Assembly (NCBI GenBank): GCA_016794585.1
Contig: JAEUJM010000015.1
Span: 62,001 to 126,000 of the forward strand
Reading direction: 5' to 3'
Length of the DNA stretch: 64,000 bases
Origin: Acidimicrobiales bacterium
Lineage (GTDB): Bacteria > Actinomycetota > Acidimicrobiia > Acidimicrobiales > DATDAH01
Shown here: one piece after another, positions 58,129 through 64,000 of the stretch
Layout: the number at the start of each line of letters is the position of its first letter
How positions within the stretch are numbered: position 1 is the stretch's first letter
Notes under the pieces: generated by a model
Told to the model about the DNA's origin: nothing
The model's database searches: none
Seen by the model: only the letters and a program-made list of their open reading frames with translations
Position numbers and translations under genes: made by a program

Positions 58129-59892
58129 GTGCCCCTCTCTGCCACGGAGCTCGACCAGGTCCTGGAACGCATCGCCGAAGGCGCCGTTCCCTCCAGCCTC
58201 GAATCGAGTGAGCTCGACTTCAAGCGTCAGCCCGATAGTCGAAACGATGCCATCAAGACCTTGGTGGACGCGGTGGTGTGCTTCGCGAACGCAGACGGTG
58301 GGACCGTCGTCATGGGGGTCGCCAACGCCACCGCCGGCGTCGAAGCGTTCCAGGGCTGCGACCTGGATCCGACGGTTTGCCAACGCAGGATCTACGAGCT
58401 GACGGACCCGCCCCTGATGGTCGGCGCCAGAAGGCTCCAGCGAGGCGATGTGACGATGCTGGCCGTCGATGTTCTGCGCAGCTTCGAGATCCACGCTGAC
58501 AAGCAAGGCCGGTCCAGCCATCGGGTCGGTACGGACTGCCTCCCGCTCTCGCCAACGGAGCATCGTCGGCTTCGAGAGGAACGCCTCGGAGTCGACTGGT
58601 CCGCGCAGCCGTCCGCACTCGGAGTGGCCGACATCGCCGCTCGTGCGCTCGAGTCGGCCCGCGAGGCGCTCCAGCGCTTCCCGGACGACCGGCGGCCACT
58701 TGCGTCGCTCTCCGATGGCGACCTCCTGAGCGCGCTCGGCGTCGTCGACTCCGACGGTCGGCTCCTGCGAGCGGGTGAGGTCTTGTTCTGCGAGCCGCCG
58801 GCCGATGATGCAGTCGTCGTTTACCAGCACCGCCCGACGCCAGGTGGTGAGGCGGCCTTGGTCGAGCGGATCAGCCTCCCCATGGTGCTCGCTTTCGAAC
58901 GCACGATGGAGCTGGTGTGGGCGAGGCGCAACGTCACGCCGCTCACCTTGCCGAGCGGGCAGCAGCTCGAGATCAGCGACTTTCCCGAGGCCGCGATCAG
59001 GGAGGCGCTCTCGAACGCTCTTCTCCACCGCGACTACCGGCTGCCGGGCCCGGTCAACATCGAGCACTCGCCGACCTCGTTCGTGGTGATCTCGCCCGGT
59101 CCGCTGGTCGGGAGCGTGACCCCGGCGAACATCCTCACCCACGCCTCGACGCCCCGGAACCCGGCGCTGGCGAAGGCTTCCCGCCTGCTACGGCTTGCGG
59201 AGGAGACAGGGCGGGGCGTCGACCGGATGGTTCGCGAGATGATCCGGATCGGACACGACCCACCGGTGATCGAGGAGGGCATCGACTTCGTTCGTGTGGC
59301 TCTCTCCGGCGGTGCACCCCGAAACTCGATCGTGAGGTACGTGGCCGAGTTGGCGCCTGAAGAGCGAGACGACACCGATGCGATGCTGATCCTCTTCACG
59401 CTTTGCCAACAGCGAACGGTCACTGCAGAACAGATCGCCCCAGCGCTGCAGAAGAGAGAGTCCGAGGCCGAGAACATCCTCCGGCGCCTCTCCGAGGAAC
59501 GCTCCGCGATGGTCGAAGCAACCCGCGAGACAGGCTCGCGTCGGAAGGGCCAGTACCGCCTTCGTGCCGATGCGTTGAAGGCCCTTGGTGCCGCCGTCCG
59601 CTATCACCGCCGAACTGTCGACGAGATCGACCGCAAGGTGATCGCCCACTTGCATGAGTACGGCAAGGTCACGAACCGGACCCTTCAGAACCTGTTCGAC
59701 ATCGACGTGTATCGGGCCCGAGACATCCTGGCCGACCTCCAACAGCGCGAGATGATTGTCCGAGTGTCGGAAGCCAAGCGCGGGCCAGGCGTCGAGTACG
59801 GGCCTGGACCGAAGCTTCCACGTCCCCGCCGACGCAAGTCGAGAGATGACACCTCGCAGTCCGACGGCCCCGAGGACCAGCGCCTCTTCTAG
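58129..59892 (+). CDS. AlbA_2/Schlafen-type ATP-binding transcriptional regulator
   Basis: 587 residues from the GTG at 58129. The AlbA_2 domain is at the N-terminus (SSLESSELDFKRQPDSRN, VCFANADGGTVVMGVAN with the nucleotide-binding GG). Next comes a helicase-like/ATP-binding HATPase-like segment of this family (PEAAIREALSNALLHRDYRLPG and TGRGVDRMVREM). The C-terminal third holds two winged helices (VTAEQIAPALQKRESEAENILRRL; VTNRTLQNLFDIDVYRARDIL). Such proteins are DNA-binding regulators or parts of defence islands. Codon use is less G+C-biased than the neighbours, and the gene is flanked by direct repeats, suggesting transfer. A strong inverted repeat precedes it. Confidence 0.85.
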   Translation: MPLSATELDQVLERIAEGAVPSSLESSELDFKRQPDSRNDAIKTLVDAVVCFANADGGTVVMGVANATAGVEAFQGCDLDPTVCQRRIYELTDPPLMVGARRLQRGDVTMLAVDVLRSFEIHADKQGRSSHRVGTDCLPLSPTEHRRLREERLGVDWSAQPSALGVADIAARALESAREALQRFPDDRRPLASLSDGDLLSALGVVDSDGRLLRAGEVLFCEPPADDAVVVYQHRPTPGGEAALVERISLPMVLAFERTMELVWARRNVTPLTLPSGQQLEISDFPEAAIREALSNALLHRDYRLPGPVNIEHSPTSFVVISPGPLVGSVTPANILTHASTPRNPALAKASRLLRLAEETGRGVDRMVREMIRIGHDPPVIEEGIDFVRVALSGGAPRNSIVRYVAELAPEERDDTDAMLILFTLCQQRTVTAEQIAPALQKRESEAENILRRLSEERSAMVEATRETGSRRKGQYRLRADALKALGAAVRYHRRTVDEIDRKVIAHLHEYGKVTNRTLQNLFDIDVYRARDILADLQQREMIVRVSEAKRGPGVEYGPGPKLPRPRRRKSRDDTSQSDGPEDQRLF

Positions 59893-59922
59893 CGCCGTTC
59901 GGTCCTGAATCGGCAAGGATGG

Positions 59923-60301
59923 TCATTCGTCCCTTACATATGGCCGGATTTCGTCCGGTGTTGGCAGTGGAAGTGGAGAGTCGCCGAAGCCGTACACCTC
60001 CAACGAGCTGAGGTAGCCGTCGGCGAGGAACAGGATCAGTCCACCAGGAGGACTGGTGGCGAGGATTTCCGCTTCGCCAGGAACCGGCCGACTGCGACTG
60101 ACCTGTGCTGGCAGAGCCGAGTCAGTCCGAACTCGTAGATCCGATTGTCCCGCACCCGCACTTGCAGCCTCGTCGCGCCTCGGCGTGTGGAACCTGATCA
60201 CGCAACTGCGCTGCCCCCAGATAGTCAAGCGACGTGAGAATCTCCAAGAGAGCGACCTCGTTCTCCGTCAGCGGCCGCCAAGCGTCCGGATCGACATCCA
60301 T
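59923..60301 (-). pseudogene. Frameshifted gene of a small actinobacterial family
   Basis: The ATG at 60301 has a strong ribosome site (GGGAGGAG five bases ahead). Frame one reads MDVDPDAWRPLTENEVALL ... VPHAEARRGCKCGCGTI and then stops at 60122; the expected continuation is in another frame: DLRVRTDSALPAQVSR ... GEAEILATSPPGGLILFLAD, GYLSSLEVYGFGDSPLPLP. Removing one C of CC at 60141-60142 joins them to 125 codons. The joined protein fits small actinobacterial proteins I recall (CxCGC near the middle, then GG.LLF...GYLS.LEVY and LPLP at the end). Either a true frameshift or a sequencing error. Confidence 0.7.
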
Positions 60302-60568
60302 CAGCTCCTCCCGAGGCACACTCTTCGTGCCGAAGGTACTCGCCTCACCACGAGCGGGTGTTCGGATTGTGGGTTCGCGAGTCCGATCTATCCCGAGCGT
60401 CCCTGGAGTGATCTTTCGAGTGGCACCAGATCGACTCCCTCCTGGCCGGGCACCTGCCCTGCGCTCCTTGATGGGCTCAACCAAACAAGTCAAGGCCGAG
60501 GTCGTGCTCGAGGGTGCGGGTGACGGGTTCGGCGAAACGATGGATCGGCCCGGCCACGGAGAATCTCA

Positions 60569-60588
60569 CGGACTCCTGGCGGACTCGG
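60569..60588 (+). repeat. 20-bp direct repeat, right copy
   Basis: Matches 58024-58043 with one mismatch, same orientation. Lies in the 437-base gene-free gap 60302-60738. Confidence 0.7.
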
Positions 60589-60608
60589 TCCCGATTCGGT
60601 CAGTGAGA

Positions 60609-60648
60609 CCGCAGGTCAGGCGGGTCCTGCACCACATCTACGACATCT
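60609..60648 (+). other. Echo of the glnA 3' end in a gene-free gap
   Basis: CCGCAGGTCAGG (60609-60620) equals a sequence just behind glnA (57924-57935), and CACCACATCTACGACATCT (60630-60648) resembles the last codons of glnA (CACCTCTACTACGACATCT), including the reading frame end HIYDI versus YYDI. It may be the remnant of a duplication or insertion border. No other feature is evident between 60302 and 60738. Confidence 0.45.
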
Positions 60649-60738
60649 GAGCCGCTCCGGCTCCCGGTCGTACGCGACGAGCCGCGCTCGCCCCGCTCCG
60701 GCGGCGGCGGGAGCGGCTCGTCCGCGTCTGCATCGAGA

Positions 60739-61269
60739 TCAGGTCGGCGGGGCCACGAGCTGGACGTCGAGCTCGAGCTTCACCAGGTCGCCCATGCCGA
60801 AGGTGCCGATGCCGTAGTCACGGAGGCGGAGCTCGCCGCGGGCCTCGAAGCCGGCGTGGATCGAGCCGTCGGCGGGGAACTCGGCGGTGCCGCCGAAGTC
60901 GACGTCCAGGGTGATCGGCTGCGTCACGTCACCGAGCGTCAGCTCGCCCTCGATGGCGTCGAGCGACACCGACGTCGACCGGAACGACAGCGTCGGCCGC
61001 TGCGCCACGTCGACGATGTCGGCCGACAGGACGTGGGCGTCTCGGTCGGCGATGCCGGTGTCGAGGGAGGCGACGTCGATCTCGGCGCGCACCGAGGTCT
61101 CCTCGACGGTGGGCCCGACGGCGGCGTCGATGGTGAACGAGCGGAACCGGCCCCGCACCTTGGAGACGCCGAGGTGACGGATGGTGAAGCCCACCGACGA
61201 GTGGTTGGCGTCGAGGGCCCAGCGGCCGGGGGCGAGGGGGAGGGCGGTGGTGGTGTTGGTGGTGGTCAT
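60739..61269 (-). CDS. YceI family protein
   Basis: 176 residues from the ATG at 61269; the frame continues upstream without family signs. The YceI lipocalin-like fold is evident: WALDANHSSVGFTIRHLGVSKVRGRF at the start, SFTIDAAVGPTVEETSVRAEI, DVASLDTGIADRDAHVLSAD, and a C-terminal FEARGELRLRDYGIG. No signal peptide is seen, so it is probably cytoplasmic; YceI proteins bind polyisoprenoid-like lipids. An XRE regulator gene diverges from it 102 bases away, a common pairing that suggests local regulation. Confidence 0.93.
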   Translation of the reverse strand: MTTTNTTTALPLAPGRWALDANHSSVGFTIRHLGVSKVRGRFRSFTIDAAVGPTVEETSVRAEIDVASLDTGIADRDAHVLSADIVDVAQRPTLSFRSTSVSLDAIEGELTLGDVTQPITLDVDFGGTAEFPADGSIHAGFEARGELRLRDYGIGTFGMGDLVKLELDVQLVAPPT

Positions 61270-61371
61270 GGCGGCCACCCTGCGCCCGCCGCGGCGCCAT
61301 AGGAAGGCCGGGTCGATCCTGGTAGTGCGGGGGCCAGGCTGGGTCGGCGCGAACGGCGGCACACTGGGACC

Positions 61372-62187
61372 GTGAGCGACCTGGCCACGTTCCTCCGGTC
61401 CCGCCGGGAGCAGGTCCGCCCCGCCGACGTCGGCCTGCCCGACCGGGGCCGGCGGCGCACGCCCGGCCTGCGCCGGGAGGAGGTCGCCACCCTCGCCGGG
61501 GTCAGTGTCGACTACCTCATCCGCCTGGAACAGGGACGCGACACCCACCCGTCGGCATCGGTGGTCTCCGCCCTCGCCGATGCGTTGCGGCTCGACGAGG
61601 CCGAGCGCTTCCACCTCGGCCAGCTGGCCATGATCTCCGCCCACGGCGAGCTGTGCCCGTCGACGCCGTCGGGCTACGAGGTGCCCGCCACCGTGCGGAC
61701 CCTGCTCGCCGGGCTCGACCCCAACCCGGCCTTCGTGCTCTCGCCGAGCAAGGACGTGCTGGCCTGGAACCCGGCCTTCGAGCGCGTCGCCGGTCCGCTC
61801 GGCCTGCTCGACCCGCCGAACCTGGCCCGCTGGACGTTCCTCTCCCCGGCGGCGAGGGACGCCTACCACCACTGGGACGAGGTGGCCGACCAGCTCGTCG
61901 CCCAGCTCCGGGCGGCCGAGCCCCGTTGGGCGCAGGACGCCGACTACGCCGCGCTGCTCGACGACCTCCGGGACGTCGACGAGTTCGCCCGCCGCTGGGC
62001 GGCCTACGAGGTCGAGCCGAAGGCCCGGGGCGCGAAGGAGCTGCGCCACCCCACGCTCGGGCCGCTCCGCTTCGACCTCGAGGTCCTCCGCTTCGACGAC
62101 TGCATCGACCGCCTGCTCGTCACCTGGTTGCCCGCCGACGAGGCGACCGAGGCGGCGCTCCGCCCCCGACTGCGCAGCGTGGGCTGA
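61372..62187 (+). CDS. XRE-family transcriptional regulator with MmyB-like ligand domain
   Basis: 271 residues from a GTG. The HTH is LRREEVATLAGVSVDYLIRLE followed by QGRDTHPSASVVSALADALRL, and the rest (about 90-265) is the MmyB-like PAS-type ligand domain: NPAFVLSPSKDVLAWNPAFE and NLARWTFLSPAARDAYHHWDE, with the typical DLEVLRFDDC and the C-terminal WLPADEAT. Members regulate an adjacent reductase or stress gene and may bind fatty acids. Diverges from yceI. The +1 to start distance is short with no clear ribosome site. Confidence 0.92.
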   Translation: MSDLATFLRSRREQVRPADVGLPDRGRRRTPGLRREEVATLAGVSVDYLIRLEQGRDTHPSASVVSALADALRLDEAERFHLGQLAMISAHGELCPSTPSGYEVPATVRTLLAGLDPNPAFVLSPSKDVLAWNPAFERVAGPLGLLDPPNLARWTFLSPAARDAYHHWDEVADQLVAQLRAAEPRWAQDADYAALLDDLRDVDEFARRWAAYEVEPKARGAKELRHPTLGPLRFDLEVLRFDDCIDRLLVTWLPADEATEAALRPRLRSVG

Positions 62188-62367
62188 GCGCGGTTTGGCC
62201 GGCGTCCTCTCCGGCGTCGGGAGGGTGGCGCCCTGCGCTCGGTTGGATCGAGCGCAACGAGCCGCCGCTGATGCGGCTGGCTGCGCTGGGTTGGGCTCAG
62301 CGCAGCGGCGGGCGGTCGTCAGCCGATGCCGAATGGGCGGGCATGGGTGTCCGAGACGCCGTCCTCC

Positions 62368-62373
62368 TAGAGT
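62368..62373 (+). promoter_or_regulatory. -10-like TAGAGT of the YdeI-type gene
   Basis: TAGAGT six bases before the GTG at 62380. Confidence 0.4.
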
Positions 62374-62379
62374 CGCAAC

Positions 62380-63009
62380 GTGGGGGACGAGGTCGCCGCC
62401 GACAGCGTGCCGCCGTCGGCGTCAGCGCACCCGGAGGCGTGGAAGTTCGACTTCCCGATCTACCACCCGCCCGATCGGGCGGCCTGGCGGGCGTGGCTGG
62501 CCGAGCACAACGGCAGCGCCCGCGGTGTCTGGGTCGTGTCGTGGCGCAAGGCGAGCGGCCGTGAGGCGGTCCCGTACGAGGAGCTCGTCCTGGAGGCGCT
62601 CTGCTTCGGGTGGATCGACTCGACGGTCAACATCCTCGACGACGACCGGGGCCTGCAACTGATGACCCCGCGCAAGGCGAAGAGCACGTGGACGCGCCTG
62701 AACCGCCAGCGCGTCGCCGACCTCGAGGCGCAGGGTCTGCTCACCGACGCCGGCCGTCGGGTGGTCGAGGTCGCGCAGGCCAACGGGTGGTGGACCATCT
62801 ACGACCCGGTCGAAGACCTCATCGAGCCCGACGATCTCGCCGCTGCGCTCGACGCGGCGCCGATGGCCCGCACGGCGTGGGACAGCTTCCCGCCGTCGTC
62901 CCGCAAGCAGATGCTGTGGTGGGTGCTCAGCGCCGGTAAGCCCGAGACCCGTGCCACCCGCATCAGGAAGATCGTGGCCGAGGCCGAGGAGGGCCGGCGG
63001 GCGCAGTAG
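62380..63009 (+). CDS. YdeI/OmpD-associated family protein
   Basis: 209 residues from the GTG. Landmarks of the family: WRAWLAEHNGSARGVWVVSW, KASGREAVPYEELVLEALCFGWID, and MTPRKAKSTWTRLNRQRV followed by the C-terminal AWDSFPPSSRKQMLWWVLSA and KPETRATRIRKIV. Named after E. coli YdeI, linked to resistance against antimicrobial peptides; in actinobacteria the role is unknown. Single gene, converging on the S4-domain gene. Confidence 0.9.
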   Translation: MGDEVAADSVPPSASAHPEAWKFDFPIYHPPDRAAWRAWLAEHNGSARGVWVVSWRKASGREAVPYEELVLEALCFGWIDSTVNILDDDRGLQLMTPRKAKSTWTRLNRQRVADLEAQGLLTDAGRRVVEVAQANGWWTIYDPVEDLIEPDDLAAALDAAPMARTAWDSFPPSSRKQMLWWVLSAGKPETRATRIRKIVAEAEEGRRAQ

Positions 63010-63083
63010 GGCCGACCGGCGATCGTGTCGCTGGCCATGGAGGAGTGGGTTCCCAGCGGCCGCCGTCGTCAGGACGGGCGGGG

Positions 63084-63467
63084 TCACCGGCCGCGGTGGC
63101 GCTCCATCTGGCGGCGGTCCCGCTTGGTGGGGCGGCCGGCGCCGCGGTCGCGCACCGGGACGCCGATTGCGTGCCCGGTCGGGCGCTCGTCGGGTGGTGT
63201 GTGGTCGACCACGCACTCGGCGGCGATCGGCGCCCCGACCCGCTTGTCGATCACCCGGGCCACCTCGAGCAGCCGTCGGCGGGGGCCGACGGTCGCCTCC
63301 ACCCGGTCGCCGACTCGCACCGGGGTGGCGGGCTTGGCCGCTCGGCCGTTGACCCGTACGTGCCCGCCACGGCAGGCGTCGGTGGCGGCGGACCGGGTCT
63401 TGTGCACGCGGACGGCCCACAGCCAGCGGTCGACCCGGGTCTCGTCCACCGTTGGATGGTCGCGCAT
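63084..63467 (-). CDS. S4-domain RNA-binding protein (HslR/Hsp15-like)
   Basis: 127 residues from the ATG at 63467; the frame extends to 63506. The S4 domain is RVDRWLWAVRVHKTRSAAT, DACRGGHVRVNGRAAKPAT and VRVGDRVEATV, the pattern of Hsp15. Hsp15 binds the 50S subunit with stalled nascent chains and returns it to the cycle. The C-terminal half is basic (RPTKRDRRQMERHRG). It diverges from the fibronectin-type gene 69 bases away. Confidence 0.9.
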   Translation of the reverse strand: MRDHPTVDETRVDRWLWAVRVHKTRSAATDACRGGHVRVNGRAAKPATPVRVGDRVEATVGPRRRLLEVARVIDKRVGAPIAAECVVDHTPPDERPTGHAIGVPVRDRGAGRPTKRDRRQMERHRGR

Positions 63468-63536
63468 GGCGCGCGGGCCGTGTCGACGATCTGGACCACC
63501 CTTCACTGGGCCAGGCCGCGGCCGACGGGTGTACCC

Positions 63537-64000
63537 ATGGATCGTCGACTGCCGGGCGCCGCCGTGGCAGCGATCGTGGTCGGGGTCCTCGCGGCAGCGG
63601 TCCCCTCCTCCGCCTCGACGATCACGGGCCCGGAGGCCCCGGAGCCGGCGGTCGCTCGAGGGGTCGAGACGTCTTCGCCGATGGAGCCGTCGCCGACGGT
63701 TCGAGCGGTCGCCGGTGACGGGTCGGTCACCCTCACCTGGACCGACGCTGCGGACGGGCCGCGCCCCGACCAGTACCGGGTGTACCAGGACCGAGCGTGG
63801 GTCGCGACCGTCGGCGATGACGAGGCCGCGACCACTCGCCTAACGGTGCCGCAGTTGGCGAACGGGATCACCCACGCCTTCCAGGTCAGCGCCCGCAGGG
63901 ACGGTCGGTGGTCGGCACTCAGCACCCCGGCGGCGGCGACGCCGTCACCACCACACGGCCTCTTGGACCTCCCCGCCGACGAAGCCGTGGCCTGGCTCAT
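63537..64000 (+). CDS. Secreted protein with fibronectin type III domain, 3' end outside window
   Basis: From the ATG at 63537 the frame is open to the last base (154 codons visible). A signal peptide (VAAIVVGVLAAAVPSSA) is followed by a short linker and a fibronectin type III domain (about residues 57-137: VRAVAGDGSVTLTWTDAADG, QYRVYQDRAWVATVG, LTVPQLANGITHAFQVSAR). Such domains are common in actinobacterial extracellular enzymes and surface proteins; what follows lies beyond the window. No clear ribosome site; the ATG is the only start that includes the signal peptide. Confidence 0.75.
   Translation, partial: MDRRLPGAAVAAIVVGVLAAAVPSSASTITGPEAPEPAVARGVETSSPMEPSPTVRAVAGDGSVTLTWTDAADGPRPDQYRVYQDRAWVATVGDDEAATTRLTVPQLANGITHAFQVSARRDGRWSALSTPAAATPSPPHGLLDLPADEAVAWL

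Noticed and set aside
60234..60650. 138-residue plus-strand frame behind the frameshifted gene
   Set aside because: Opposite the frameshifted gene for its first part; low-complexity Ser/Arg/Val composition and no start signal. Its last residues only mimic the glnA end because of the sequence echo.
63503..64000. Minus-strand open frame at the right edge
   Set aside because: Mirror of the fibronectin type III gene, which has a signal peptide and a clear domain.

Overview
The window is very G+C-rich chromosomal DNA (above 70 % by eye) from an actinobacterium. Markers are a WhiB regulator, an OmpR-type GlnR-like regulator beside two glutamine synthetases, a SufR-like regulator with ErpA and Mrp, an ECF sigma/anti-sigma pair and a pair of ArsA-type ATPases close to whiB. 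The secreted RCC1 and SLH proteins, the DUF1800/DUF1501 pair and the general gene style suggest class Acidimicrobiia; this placement is inference. One tRNA (Pro, CGG) is present. I found no rRNA, CRISPR array, insertion sequence or prophage.

Layout: 0-5.4 kb holds a truncated universal stress protein, an AAA/DUF4143 ATPase, the DUF1800-DUF1501 secreted pair and a PAP2 phosphatase. 5.6-10.4 kb has aat, a 3-hydroxyacyl-CoA dehydrogenase, a methyltransferase-peptidase S51 pair and a membrane cyclophilin. 10.4-16.8 kb has a large RCC1 protein, an aldehyde dehydrogenase and the lysine/threonine entry genes lysC and asd. 16.9-25.8 kb is a leftward six-gene cluster (DUF2207-like protein, ECF sigma, anti-sigma, ABC ATPase, permease, membrane protein) back to back with a second ABC permease-ATPase pair. 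25.9-30.9 kb has a Rieske protein, tRNA-Pro, a receiver-like protein, a STAS protein and a secreted HELLH metalloprotease with SLH repeats. 31.1-38.1 kb has two ArsA ATPases, an NfeD protein, WhiB, a HEPN/coiled-coil/membrane protein, FxsA, a NUDIX hydrolase and an MBL hydrolase. 38.1-42.9 kb has a class III cyclase, an aldehyde dehydrogenase, an aldo/keto reductase and a DUF779 protein. 43.2-48.7 kb is an iron-sulfur block (mrp, sufR-like, erpA), a thioredoxin-like lipoprotein, an odd 2Fe-2S/molybdo-subunit fusion and RidA. 48.7-54.2 kb has a second RCC1 protein, cold-shock protein and a leftward five-gene cluster with two roadblock-type proteins, a PAS protein and a cytoplasmic PhnD-like protein. 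54.2-57.9 kb is the nitrogen block: glnR-like gene and two divergent glutamine synthetase genes. 57.9-60.7 kb looks like a small island with an AlbA/Schlafen-type regulator and a frameshifted gene. 60.7-64 kb has YceI, an XRE regulator, a YdeI protein, an S4 protein and the start of a fibronectin type III secreted protein.

Two window-wide patterns stand out. First, at about twenty gene starts a TANNNT hexamer lies 6-9 bases before the ATG/GTG, which points to extensive leaderless transcription and fixes several starts. Second, a short repeat family occurs three times next to gene ends (12.7, 15.5 and 48.2 kb), and a separate repeat of about 100-200 bp flanks the aldo/keto reductase gene. The divergent glutamine synthetase promoter carries four pentamers spaced exactly 11 bp apart that resemble a GlnR box, next to the GlnR-like gene.
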